From positions 558,001 through 622,000 of the forward strand of contig CAVZPO010000023.1 in the NCBI GenBank assembly GCA_963777165.1: a stretch of 64,000 nucleotides of DNA, read 5' to 3'. Numbering within the stretch: the stretch's first letter is position 1; each line of letters opens with the position of its first letter. The notes under the pieces are model-generated. The model saw only the letters and a list, made by a program, of their open reading frames with translations. It was not told the DNA's origin and ran no database searches. Source of the stretch: DYJB01 sp963777165. Its GTDB lineage: Bacteria > Chloroflexota > Anaerolineae > Anaerolineales > E44-bin32. Made by a program: the position numbers and the translations under genes. Below are positions 25,477-33,874 of this stretch, piece by piece.

Positions 25477-27192
25477 CTAGACGACCTCGTCCAGCATCGC
25501 CAGCACCTGCGCTGGATGCCAGTTGCGTACGTAACACGCTTTGTTGGGGCAACCCGCCACGCATGCACCACAACTCTGACACAGGGCGGCGTTCACTGTG
25601 GCTACGTGCCGCACCGGATGGATGGACCGGGCCCCGTACGGGCAGATGCCGACGCATGTTGCACACGCGGCGCACAGGTCTTCGATCACCGCCGCCACCG
25701 TCGGCGACTGGGTCATCTCTGAATGGGAGAACAACTGAAGCACCTTGGCGGCTGCGCCGCTGGCCTGCGCCAGCGTCTCGGGGATATCCCGTGGCCCCTG
25801 GCAGGTGCCCGCCAGGAACACCCCGGCGGTCAGCGTCTCAACCGGGCGCAGCTTGGGGTGCGCTTCATTGAAGAATCCGTTGGCATCCGTGCTGATGTGG
25901 AGCGTCTGGCCGAGTTCGGTGGCGCCCGCCGCCGGGACCATCGGAGTCGCCAGAACGACCAGATCGGCGGCGATATCGATCGCCAGCCCGCTAAGCGTGT
26001 CCGAACCGGACACGCGGATCTTGCCCTCGTCCAGACAGACCTCGCTCACCTTCCCGCGCAAGTAGAGAGCGCCATGCTCCTCGATGGCTCGCCGTACGTA
26101 CTCCTCGTACCCTTTGCCCGCCGAGCGGATGTCGATGTAGAAGACGTAGGCCTGGCCGTCGGGGACCAGCTGTCGGTACTGCATGGCCTGTTTGGCGACG
26201 ACCATGCAGCAGACCTTCGAGCAATACGGCACGCCGCGTTCCGGGTCCCGCGAGCCGGCACACTGAACGAAGACCACCTGGCGGGGCACAGCGCCATCCG
26301 ACGGACGCCGCAATTCGCCGCCGCGCGATAGCACTCGCTCGAAGTCGAGCGTGCTGATCACATCGGCCAGGAGCCCGCCTCCGTACTCAGGCAGGCGCGC
26401 GGGCTCGTAGGCGTCCCAACCCGTGGCCACGACGATCGCCCCCGCGTCGAGCGAGAACGGCGTAGGCTCATCGCCCTCCGGCGCAGCGGTGCGGATCTCC
26501 ACCTGGAAGTTGCCCACATATCCGCTGCATGAGGTGACCTGCGAGCCCGTCAGCACCTGGATCTTCGGGTGGCTCTCGACTGCGTTCGTCATCGCCTGCA
26601 GGCGCTCGAAGCCTCCCGTGAGGTTCACGAAAGTCCCGCTCAACTGGGCCATGCGCCCGCCCAGCCCCGCCTCGCGCTCGACCAGGACGACCGGGTAGCC
26701 GGCGCCGGCGACATCCAGGGCGGCCTGCATGCCGGCGATGCCGCCGCCGATGACCACGCACCGACGGGTCAACGCCAGGGTCAGCGGCTCGAGCGCTTCA
26801 TCCAGGTGTACCTTCTCGACAATCGACCGGACGATGTCGGAGGCCTTGGCCGTCGCCGCCGGCATGTCATGCTGATGCACCCACGACACCTGCTCGCGAA
26901 TGTTGGCGCTCTCGCACCGGAAGGGATTCATCCCGGCGCTGAGCGCCGTGCGGCGGAAGGTGGTTTCGTGCATCGCCGGAGAGCAGGCCGCCACCACAAT
27001 CCCGTCGAGGTGATGGTCGGCGATCGACTGGCGGATCAACTGCTGCCCCGGATCGGAGCACATGTATTTGTAATCGGCGGCGAAGGCAACTCCCGGATGA
27101 TGGCGCAGCTCATCAGACAACGCGGCCACATCCACCGCCGAGGCGATGTTGTGGCCGCAATGACAGACGAACACCCCGATGCGACTGCCCAT
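25477..27192 (-). CDS. hdrA: HdrA, long form, copy b
   Basis: A 571-residue FAD iron-sulfur protein with the same build as copy d: RIGVFVCHCGHNIASAVD cap, MCSDPGQQLIRQS and VVAACSPAMHETTFRR, FAD fold CVVIGGGIAGMQAALDVAG near residue 147, CAGSRDPERGVPYCSKVCCM, and two C-terminal [4Fe-4S] motifs CAACATCVGICP and CQSCGACVAGCP. The usual FPTLDCSxC stretch is replaced by FVNLTGGFERLQ, and the inserted ferredoxin is missing. It follows the short HdrA by 30 bases; the pair together has every HdrA domain once except the FAD fold, which is present twice. Confidence 0.92.
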   Translation of the reverse strand: MGSRIGVFVCHCGHNIASAVDVAALSDELRHHPGVAFAADYKYMCSDPGQQLIRQSIADHHLDGIVVAACSPAMHETTFRRTALSAGMNPFRCESANIREQVSWVHQHDMPAATAKASDIVRSIVEKVHLDEALEPLTLALTRRCVVIGGGIAGMQAALDVAGAGYPVVLVEREAGLGGRMAQLSGTFVNLTGGFERLQAMTNAVESHPKIQVLTGSQVTSCSGYVGNFQVEIRTAAPEGDEPTPFSLDAGAIVVATGWDAYEPARLPEYGGGLLADVISTLDFERVLSRGGELRRPSDGAVPRQVVFVQCAGSRDPERGVPYCSKVCCMVVAKQAMQYRQLVPDGQAYVFYIDIRSAGKGYEEYVRRAIEEHGALYLRGKVSEVCLDEGKIRVSGSDTLSGLAIDIAADLVVLATPMVPAAGATELGQTLHISTDANGFFNEAHPKLRPVETLTAGVFLAGTCQGPRDIPETLAQASGAAAKVLQLFSHSEMTQSPTVAAVIEDLCAACATCVGICPYGARSIHPVRHVATVNAALCQSCGACVAGCPNKACYVRNWHPAQVLAMLDEVV

Positions 27193-27222
27193 GGAACTCC
27201 GTTTAGTCTCCTCGCCCGCCCG

Positions 27223-28617
27223 TCAGGCAATCACGAGCTGCTGCGCATTCACCCGCTGCTGAAAAAGGGAAAGCACCTTGGCCGCCGCGCCGCTGGCCTG
27301 TGCGACCGTCTCCGGGATGTCCTTCGGCCCGAGCGCCGCGCCCGCCAGGAACACCCCTTCGGCCCCGCACTCGACCGGCGCCATCTCTTCATCGCCCGGA
27401 ATCAGGAAGCCATTGCTGTCGACGCCCACGCCGAACAGATCGGCGACGGCGGCCGTGCTGGTGCGCGGCACGAATGCCGTTGCCAGGACCACCAGGTCGG
27501 CGGGGATCTCGACCGCCCGGTGGCTCAGCGTGTCGGCCCCCATGACCATCAGCTTGCCGTCCTGGGCGTAGATCTTGCTCACCTTACCGCGCAGGTAGAT
27601 GACCCCGTGTTCCTCCTGCGCCCGGGTCACGAACTCCTCGTACCCTTTGCCTCCCGCGCGTACGTCGATGTAGAAGACGTACGCCTGCCCCTCCGGTACC
27701 CGGTGTTTGTACAGCATCGCCTGCTTGGCCACATACAGGCAGCAGATCTTCGAACAATACGGCACGCCCCGCTCCGGATCACGCGAGCCGCTGCACTGCA
27801 CGAAGACGACCTGCTGGGGCACTGCCCCGTCCGACGGACGCAGGACCTTGCCGGCCGTTGGACCGCTCGCCGCCAGCAGGCGTTCGAACGCCAGCCCGTC
27901 TACGACGTCCTGCAGTTCCCCGCCGCCGTACTCGGGCAGTCGCTCCATTGGCAGCAAGTCGTAGCCGGTCGCCATGACGATCGCCCCCACCTCTTCCTCG
28001 ACGACCGTGTCCTGCTGCTCCCAGTCGATGGCGCCCGTCGGACAGAGTTTGGCGCACGCACCGCACTTGGGCGTCGCCGGGTTTCCCTGCTTGTCAACCG
28101 AAGGCGCACGTCCGGCCTCGATGTCCCACTTGCTCTGCAGGTAGCGGCAGTGCTCGGCATCGATCACCGGCTTGTTGGGCACCGCCTGCGGCGACAGGGT
28201 GTAGATGACCTTTCGCTTTCCGATCCCGCGCTCAAAGTTCGACTCGACCTTGAACGGGCATTTCTCCTGACAGACGCCGCAGCCGGTGCACTTCTCCCAG
28301 TCTACATAGGCCGCCCGGCGCCGAACCCGCACTGTGTAGTTGCCCGAGGCTTCCCTTCGGACCAACTCGATTTCGCTGTGTGTGTGGAGCCGGATGTTCT
28401 CGTGGTGACCGACCTCGACCGTCCTGGGGGTCATGATGCACTGCGAGCAGTCGAGCGTCGGGAAGGTCTCGGAGAGCTGGGCCATGTGGCCCCCGATCGA
28501 GGGCTCGCGCTCGACCAACACCACCGGAAAGCCGCTGTTGGCAATGTCGAGCGCGGCGGTGATCCCGCCAATTCCCGCGCCGACCACCAGGGCCGTGGTG
28601 CAGGCCGAGTTGCTCAT
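27223..28617 (-). CDS. hdrA: HdrA, short form (FAD fold plus inserted ferredoxin), copy a
   Basis: A 464-residue protein beginning directly with the FAD fold (ALVVGAGIGGITAALDIANS). It has the HdrA motif FPTLDCSQCIMTPRTVEVG, an inserted ferredoxin with CTGCGVCQEKCPFK and CGACAKLCPTGAID, CSGSRDPERGVPYCSKICCL, and FYIDVRAGGKGYEEFVTRA. It lacks the N-terminal CHCG cap and the C-terminal ferredoxins that the neighbouring long HdrA carries. This split is reminiscent of QmoA/QmoB. The ATG overlaps the hdrB stop (ATGA). The frame is open upstream but that part is the hdrB shadow. Confidence 0.92.
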   Translation of the reverse strand: MSNSACTTALVVGAGIGGITAALDIANSGFPVVLVEREPSIGGHMAQLSETFPTLDCSQCIMTPRTVEVGHHENIRLHTHSEIELVRREASGNYTVRVRRRAAYVDWEKCTGCGVCQEKCPFKVESNFERGIGKRKVIYTLSPQAVPNKPVIDAEHCRYLQSKWDIEAGRAPSVDKQGNPATPKCGACAKLCPTGAIDWEQQDTVVEEEVGAIVMATGYDLLPMERLPEYGGGELQDVVDGLAFERLLAASGPTAGKVLRPSDGAVPQQVVFVQCSGSRDPERGVPYCSKICCLYVAKQAMLYKHRVPEGQAYVFYIDVRAGGKGYEEFVTRAQEEHGVIYLRGKVSKIYAQDGKLMVMGADTLSHRAVEIPADLVVLATAFVPRTSTAAVADLFGVGVDSNGFLIPGDEEMAPVECGAEGVFLAGAALGPKDIPETVAQASGAAAKVLSLFQQRVNAQQLVIA

Positions 28618-29459
28618 GCGGCGGCCTGGAGCGGCAATGCAGGGCCGGCGTGCTCCGCCAGGCCGAAGGCGGCCGCCATCACTTGAGTGAAATATGCCAC
28701 CGGCAGCTGTTCCGCCGGCGGCTTTCCCTCCTGAGCCCGATCGAGATTGAACTTGCACAGCGGACAGGCCGTGACCACGATCGTGGCGCCGGCGGCGCGC
28801 GCCGATTCGATCACCGCCGCCGACAGCCGCTGGTTGGCATCGGGGGCCGAGACAAGCAGCGTTGAACCACAGCACTCCGCCTGCCGGGCGAAGCCGACCG
28901 GCTCGGCACCCACGGATTGCAGTAGATCGTGCAGCACCCGCGGCGCCTCGGGCTTGTCGAACTCCATCTCGGCCTCAGGCCGCAGCAGCAGGCACCCGTA
29001 GTACGGCGCCGCCCGCAGTCCCTGAAGGGGCGCCACCACGCGTCGGCGCACGACCTCCCAGCCGAGGTCGTCGCGCAGGATGCCGAGCAAGTGGCGAACG
29101 TGCACCCGTCCGTCGTAGTCCCCTTCGGTCACGAAGGCATTCAGGCGATCGGCGGCCTCCGGGTGCGTCCGCAGGAAATAGTCCGATCTCTTCAGGGCGT
29201 GAAAGCACACGGCGCACAACGTCGCCATGTCTCGCCCGGACTCCTGGGCAGCGATCAGCGCCCGCGCCGGGGCGATGAAGTTCATCACGTTCTCGGCGCT
29301 GAGCGGGAAGGATGCGCCGCAGCAGTTCCAGCCCGGCACTTCCCGCAGCTCGAGGTCCAACGCCGCCGCCACGGCTCTGCCGGAGGCATCGTAGTCGACC
29401 GCGGTCGTCGCCAGCGTGCAGCCGGGGAAGTAGGAGTAGAGCCGCTCGGCCGAGGTCAT
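28614..29459 (-). CDS. hdrB: Heterodisulfide reductase subunit B (HdrB), copy 2
   Basis: A 281-residue CCG-domain protein: YFPGCTLATTAVDY, WNCCGASFPLS, LCAVCFHALKRS in the first block; YYGCLLLRPEAEM, QAECCGSTLLVSAP, TACPLCKFNLDRAQ in the second. All cluster cysteines are present. It overlaps hdrC and hdrA on either side by ATGA, so this first module is tightly coupled. It is clearly a paralogue of the copy at 24024, not a recent duplicate, because similarity is limited to the motifs and general pattern. Confidence 0.94.
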   Translation of the reverse strand: MTSAERLYSYFPGCTLATTAVDYDASGRAVAAALDLELREVPGWNCCGASFPLSAENVMNFIAPARALIAAQESGRDMATLCAVCFHALKRSDYFLRTHPEAADRLNAFVTEGDYDGRVHVRHLLGILRDDLGWEVVRRRVVAPLQGLRAAPYYGCLLLRPEAEMEFDKPEAPRVLHDLLQSVGAEPVGFARQAECCGSTLLVSAPDANQRLSAAVIESARAAGATIVVTACPLCKFNLDRAQEGKPPAEQLPVAYFTQVMAAAFGLAEHAGPALPLQAAA

Positions 29460-29860
29460 CGCTCGCCTCTCCGCAGGGCGGCGATGACGGCCATTTGCGG
29501 TGCGGAGGCCAGGAGCGCGCCGTCCACCCGTCCCGCCAGGACGCGAGAGTCACCGCGCCGCAGGGCGATCTGGCGCACGGCTTCCATGACCCGCGGCAGG
29601 TCGACCCCTTTCGGACAACGCGACTGGCACATCAGGCATGAGGCGCACATCCAGGGGGTCTGTGAATCGATGACCGTCTCCAGGCCGAGTTGAGCGAGCC
29701 GGATGATCTGGTTCGGAAGCAGGTCCATCTCCTCGACCAGCGGGCAGCCGGCGGAGCACCGGCCGCACTGATTGCATTTCAGGAGGTTCTGCTCGGAGAT
29801 CGCCTCGATCTCACGCACGAAGGGGCCGTGCAGCGCCGCCGGGTCGAGGGTTACGCGCAT
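29456..29860 (-). CDS. hdrC: Heterodisulfide reductase subunit C (HdrC), copy 2, first gene of the operon
   Basis: A 134-residue ferredoxin-type subunit with CNQCGRCSAGCP (about residue 31) and CASCLMCQSRCP (about residue 72). The ATG at 29860 is chosen by the family's usual N-terminus (MRVTLDPAALHGPFVREIE) and a G-rich site upstream; the frame stays open to 30046 without similarity. It opens the 13-gene minus-strand operon that ends at 14169. Confidence 0.92.
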   Translation of the reverse strand: MRVTLDPAALHGPFVREIEAISEQNLLKCNQCGRCSAGCPLVEEMDLLPNQIIRLAQLGLETVIDSQTPWMCASCLMCQSRCPKGVDLPRVMEAVRQIALRRGDSRVLAGRVDGALLASAPQMAVIAALRRGER

Positions 29861-30086
29861 CGGGGCACCCCCCGGGTCTCGGCCCGGGGACGGCACGGAT
29901 TGGCCGGGGAGAAGAAGCCGAGCGGAATGGGCCGTCTCTCGTCGAGGCTCACACCATGCGTCCCCATTTCGCATGGTCGACGGGTGCCGGGCACCGCGGC
30001 CAGAGAGAGTGACCCGGAGATCGCATGACCGATCGGCCTTCCGCACTGAGGGAGCACGCTAGCACCTCGCGGAAATGGTTAACCCA

Positions 30087-30208
30087 GTCTAGCGGCGACC
30101 GTCCGGCGTCGTCATCCACCCTTGGCCTGAGATTGCCAGCGACGGTGGCCGACAGGCTCAAGTGTCTAGCATGTTGAGTATTTCGGTCTAGCTCATCGGG
30201 TTTCTAGC
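30087..30208. promoter_or_regulatory. Four TCTAGC direct repeats upstream of the hdr operon
   Basis: GTCTAGC occurs at 30087-30093, 30164-30170 and 30186-30192, and TTCTAGC at 30202-30208, all in the same orientation. CTAG is normally rare in bacterial DNA, so four copies within 122 bases stand out. They could be binding sites for a regulator of the operon starting at 29860 or of the divergent gene. No protein is assigned. Confidence 0.4.
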
Positions 30209-30382
30209 CTTTTCGGCTTCAGCGCCGCGTTCAGGGCGTGTTCGCACGATCCCGGGTCGCTCCCACTTCATGGTCGCCCCGCAGGCATAGGTGCACCGCA
30301 ATGGCACATGCCCCTCCGCGGCCGTGCACCTTCCGGGTCAGGTCCCACGAACAGGTGATTCCCGTTCTCGGTTGCAATAGGA

Positions 30383-30388
30383 TATAAT
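30383..30388 (+). promoter_or_regulatory. Candidate -10 element for the BNR-protein gene
   Basis: A perfect TATAAT 77 bases before the start at 30465. The -35 region (TTCCCG near 30359) is poor, so this is a weak call. Confidence 0.4.
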
Positions 30389-30464
30389 CCGTCCGGTTTG
30401 GCCCCCTTGGAGAGTCGAGTCTTGGACATCGGGGCACAGCGCGAAGCACTGGAAGGAGCGAAAC

Positions 30465-31580
30465 GTGAGCGGGATCCGTGTACTCGTCGGCACACACAAG
30501 GGCGCGTTCATTCTCACCTCGGACGGGAAGCGCAAGGAGTGGGACGTCAGCGGACCGCACTTTGCCGGATGGGAGATCTACCACCTCAAGGGGTCGCCGG
30601 CCGACCCGAACCGCATCTACGCCTCGCAGACCAGCGGCTGGTTCGGGCAGGTGGTGCAGAGATCCAGCGACGGCGGCGCGACCTGGGAGCCGGTGGGAAA
30701 CAAGTTCGCCTACGACGGCACCCCCGGGACGCATCAGTGGTACGACGGGACACAGCATCCCTGGGAGTTCAAGCGCGTCTGGCACCTGGAGCCTTCGCTG
30801 ACCGATCCGCAGACGGTGTTTGCCGGCGTCGAGGACGCCGCCCTGTTCCGGTCGGCCGACGGCGGGCAGGCCTGGGAGGAGCTTCCGGCTCTCCGTGCGG
30901 CCAAAGGCAATCTGTGGTCGCCCGGCGCGGGCGGCATGGGCCTCCACACCATCGTGCTCGACCCGCGGAACTCGGGGCGGATGTTCATCGCCATTTCGGC
31001 AGCCGGCGTCTTCCGCACGGATGACTCTGGCCAGACGTGGCGCCCGACCAACAACGGACTGAAGTCGGCGCAGGAAATTCCCGACGCAGACGCGGAGGTC
31101 GGCCACTGCGTGCACCGGATCGCGATGCACCCGTCGCGCCCGGACGTCCTGTTCATGCAGAAGCACTGGGACGTGATGCGAACGGACGATGCCGGCGGGA
31201 CCTGGCGCGAGGTGAGCGGAAACCTTCCGACCGACTTCGGATTCGTCATCGACGTCCACGCCCACGAGCCCGAGACGATCTACGTCGTCCCGATCACGAG
31301 CGACTCGGAGCACTATCCGCCCGAGGGAAAACTGCGCGTCTACCGCAGCCGGTCCGGCGGCGACGAGTGGGAACCGCTCTCGAAGGGCCTGCCGCAACGC
31401 GACTGCTACGTCAACGTGCTGCGCGATGCGATGGCCGTGGATTCGCTTGACCCGTGCGGCGTGTACTTCGGGACCACCGGCGGCCAGGTGTATGCCTCCG
31501 CCAACGCGGGCGACGCGTGGAGCCCCATCGTGCGAGACCTGCCGGCAGTTCTCTCGGTCGAGGTGCAGACCCTGCCATGA
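30465..31580 (+). CDS. BNR/Asp-box repeat beta-propeller protein
   Basis: A 371-residue sialidase-like or sortilin-like beta propeller. At least five Asp-box motifs of the form S/T-x-D-x-G-x-T-W are visible: SSDGGATW, SADGGQAW, TDDSGQTW, TDDAGGTW and ASANAGDAW. No signal peptide is present, so it is probably cytoplasmic, and sialidase catalytic residues are not evident. The next gene, a MoaD/ThiS-like protein, overlaps its stop (ATGA), which implies a joint function. Proteins of this kind are often annotated exo-alpha-sialidase on repeat similarity alone; I would not assign that activity. Confidence 0.8.
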   Translation: MSGIRVLVGTHKGAFILTSDGKRKEWDVSGPHFAGWEIYHLKGSPADPNRIYASQTSGWFGQVVQRSSDGGATWEPVGNKFAYDGTPGTHQWYDGTQHPWEFKRVWHLEPSLTDPQTVFAGVEDAALFRSADGGQAWEELPALRAAKGNLWSPGAGGMGLHTIVLDPRNSGRMFIAISAAGVFRTDDSGQTWRPTNNGLKSAQEIPDADAEVGHCVHRIAMHPSRPDVLFMQKHWDVMRTDDAGGTWREVSGNLPTDFGFVIDVHAHEPETIYVVPITSDSEHYPPEGKLRVYRSRSGGDEWEPLSKGLPQRDCYVNVLRDAMAVDSLDPCGVYFGTTGGQVYASANAGDAWSPIVRDLPAVLSVEVQTLP

Positions 31581-31873
31581 TCCGCATCACCCTACCGGCG
31601 CACTTGCGGACGCTGGCCCGCATCCAGGGCGAGGTCCGGCTCGAAGTCGGAGGGGCGGTCACGCAGCGTTCGATCCTCGACGCGCTCGAGGCGGCGTATC
31701 CCGTGCTGCAGGGAACGATTCGCGACCAAGTGACCCACCAGCGGCGCGACTTCCTGCGGTTCTTCGCCTGCAAGCAGGACTATTCGCTCGAAGCTCCGGA
31801 CGATCCGCTTCCCGACGAGATTGCACACGGCACGGAGCCCTTCCGCATCATCGGGGCGATGGCCGGGGGCTAA
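31577..31873 (+). CDS. MoaD/ThiS-family sulfur-carrier protein
   Basis: A 98-residue beta-grasp protein ending in the Gly-Gly tail (GAMAGG) that is adenylated and thiocarboxylated in MoaD and ThiS. The N-terminus MIRITLPAHLRTLARIQGEV fits the family. ATG 31577 overlaps the stop of the BNR gene. No other molybdopterin or thiamine genes are nearby, so it may carry sulfur for another reaction or modify proteins. Confidence 0.85.
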   Translation: MIRITLPAHLRTLARIQGEVRLEVGGAVTQRSILDALEAAYPVLQGTIRDQVTHQRRDFLRFFACKQDYSLEAPDDPLPDEIAHGTEPFRIIGAMAGG

Positions 31874-31961
31874 GCAGAGGCGCCGCCGAGTATTTGTATC
31901 CGGCGGTAAGGGTCGGTCTGAACGCCATGCTTTGGGATGAAACCGAAGTGGAGGTCACACC

Positions 31962-32402
31962 ATGAGAGTGATGGTCATCATGAAAGCGGACCAGGACACT
32001 GAGGCAGGCGTGCTGCCCGACGAGAGGCTCCTGACCGCGATGGGCGAATTCAATGAGGAACTGGTCCAGGCCGGCGTCATGCTCGCCGGCGAGGGATTGC
32101 ACCCAAGTTCGAAAGGTGCGCGCCTCCGCCTTGAGGGCGCTGAGCGAACCGTGATCCGAGGTCCCTTCCCTCGGGCGAACGACCTGGTCGCCGGGTTCTG
32201 GATGTGGAAGGTGGCCTCACTGGACGAGGCGATCGATTGGGCCAAGCGCATTCCCAACCCGGACGGCGCCGAGGCGCAGGTCGAGCTTCGCCCGGTCTTC
32301 GAGGCGGAGGACTTCGGCACCGAGTTCACCCCCGAGCTCCAGGAGCAGGAAGCGCGACAGAGGGCCCGGGCGGAACAGCTCAACCAGCGCCCCGGGCGCT
32401 AG
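31962..32402 (+). CDS. YCII-related (DGPF domain) protein
   Basis: A 146-residue dimeric alpha-beta barrel protein: MRVMVIMKADQDTEAG, then LAGEGLHPSSKGARLRL and IRGPFPRANDLVAGFWMWKV, followed by DEAIDWAKRIPNPDGAEAQVELRPV. This pattern is typical of DGPF proteins encoded beside ECF sigma factors in actinobacteria; none is visible here. Function is unknown. A homologue with frameshifts follows directly. Confidence 0.85.
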   Translation: MRVMVIMKADQDTEAGVLPDERLLTAMGEFNEELVQAGVMLAGEGLHPSSKGARLRLEGAERTVIRGPFPRANDLVAGFWMWKVASLDEAIDWAKRIPNPDGAEAQVELRPVFEAEDFGTEFTPELQEQEARQRARAEQLNQRPGR

Positions 32403-32423
32403 GCGCGAGACGTCTGTGAGGCC

Positions 32424-32847
32424 ATGGTGCGATTCCAGCTATTGATGATCCCGAAAGGCTACGAGAGGGCCACGCCGGGCACCCTGCCAGATGCCAAGTC
32501 CGTCCAGGCGATGATGAAGTACAACGAGTCCCTGCAGCGTGCCGGCGTGGTGCTGTCGCTCGAAGGGCTGCACCGCCCTCGATGGGCGCGCGTGTCTCCT
32601 TCTCCGCGGGCAAACCGAAGGTCATCGAAGCCCCATTCCCCGGCGTCAGCGAAGTGCTCCGCGGGTATTGGATGATTCAGGTCGGTTCGAAGGCAGACGC
32701 CGTCGAGTGGGCTCCCCGCTGACCGGCCTCGATGGAGCGCTCATCGAGATTCACCAGGTCCAGGAACACGCCGACTTCCCCGCGGATACCCAGCGGGCCA
32801 CAGCGGCGTTCACAGACCTGAGAGCGAAGCCGAAGGGCGGCCAGTAG
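32424..32847 (+). pseudogene. Second YCII-related protein, two frameshifts
   Basis: Tandem paralogue of the previous gene. The first part reads MVRFQLLMIPKGYERATPGT and LSLEGLH. Near 32573 one base seems to be missing; the next frame gives PPSMGARVSFSAGKPKVIEA and GYWMIQVGSKADAVEWA. Near 32712 another base is missing; the third frame gives SPLTGLDGALIEIHQVQE and ends at 32847. Reconstructed length is about 140 residues, as in the family. Both sites are in short C-runs, so sequencing error is as likely as decay. Confidence 0.7.
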
Positions 32848-33138
32848 CCCGCGCCAACCCACTGGGCACTTCTGGCGCGGCTACCTCCCAAGCACTCGGA
32901 TCACAGGCTTCCCGCGCGCAAAGCGTGTAATCCTTCCTATTCCCCAAGGCTTAGGAACAGACTCCCCCACTCCCCGGCCGCGCCAGGACGGCCGCGGCAC
33001 ACGGCTTCGTGTCCGCTGGCCTCGTTCCCGTTTTGCCCTGCCCGCAAACTCGAACGGCGCGAGAATCCTCCGACTGTGCTCAACGTCGCCCGGGGATCGC
33101 GAGGGCCCTGGCGGCAGCCGACGGAAGGGGATTGTGGC

Positions 33139-33781
33139 ATGCTCGTGCGCGACGTGATGACCGTCGACCCGATCACGATCCGTCCGCAGGGCGACCCGCG
33201 CGCCGCACTGGGGCTGTGCAAATCGGGGCGGTTCCGGCGGCTCCCGGTCGTCGATGGCGAAGGGCAGGTCGTCGGCATAGTGACCCGGGGCATGCTGGAG
33301 CGGTTCCTCGCCACCGCCCCCCCGCCCAGCATTCAAGCCCGCCAGCACGCCATCTCGCAGGTCATGGCAGCGCCGGTCATCACCGTATCTCCCGACGACC
33401 CCATGGAGGAAGCGGCGCGCCTGATGGTCGCCCAACAGATCGGCTCCCTCCCCGTCGTGGACCAGGGCCGGCTGGTCGGAATCGTCACCGAAACGGACAT
33501 CTTCAAGGAGTTCGCCGAGATCCTGGGCGGACAGACTGCCGCGTTGCGGATGACGGTCGTCGTCCCGGACGTCCCCGGGTCGCTGGCGCGACGTCGTCAA
33601 CGCCGTCGCCGGCCTGCACGGCAACATCCGCTCGGCGATCATCCTGCCGTGCGAGGATCTCGGTTGTCGTGCCGTGACGCTGTGGATCGAAGGTTCGACC
33701 CGGGAGCGACTGACGGAAGCCGTAGCCGCGCTCGAGGGCGTCAGGCTCACCCGCCTGTGGAGCCCTCCGCCCGCAGGCTAG
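33139..33781 (+). CDS. CBS-pair protein with C-terminal ACT-like domain, one frameshift
   Basis: Two CBS domains (MLVRDVMTVDPITIRPQGDP; VMAAPVITVSPDDPMEEAARLM) bind adenine nucleotides in related proteins. After TVVVPDVPGSLA the frame changes near 33590. Removing one base gives RVVNAVAGLHGNIRSAIIL and LGCRAVTLWIEGSTRERL, an ACT-like end of about 65 residues, stopping at 33781. The unshifted frame instead runs into an Arg-rich tail to 33816 without similarity. GGAAGGGG stands before the ATG. CBS-ACT proteins of the AcuB type are of unsettled function, perhaps acetoin- or nucleotide-related sensing. Confidence 0.78.
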
Positions 33782-33874
33782 CCTCGCAGCAACGCCGCTC
33801 CTCCTGCCGCACGTGAGGCGTCCCGGCTCACGAAAGGCGAGTGCGAGTCAATCGGCGGCCGTTGCCCCTGGGAC

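Larger units (their letters stand above)
29861..30464. other. Divergent intergenic region between the hdr operon and the BNR-protein gene
   Basis: Six hundred bases without a convincing gene on either strand. It must hold the promoters of both divergent transcription units. The part from 30060 to 30230 is less GC-rich than its surroundings and carries four copies of a TCTAGC motif; a TATAAT stands at 30383. Nothing else is recognised. Confidence 0.7.

Noticed and set aside
14169..29860. Class II benzoyl-CoA reductase (Bam) or sulfur-oxidising sHdr operon
   Set aside because: No BamB-type tungsten protein, no NuoEFG-like subunits and no lipoate-binding proteins are present, so neither system fits.
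30465..31580. Sialidase activity for the BNR protein
   Set aside because: Asp-box repeats alone do not show it; there is no signal peptide and no arginine triad that I can identify.
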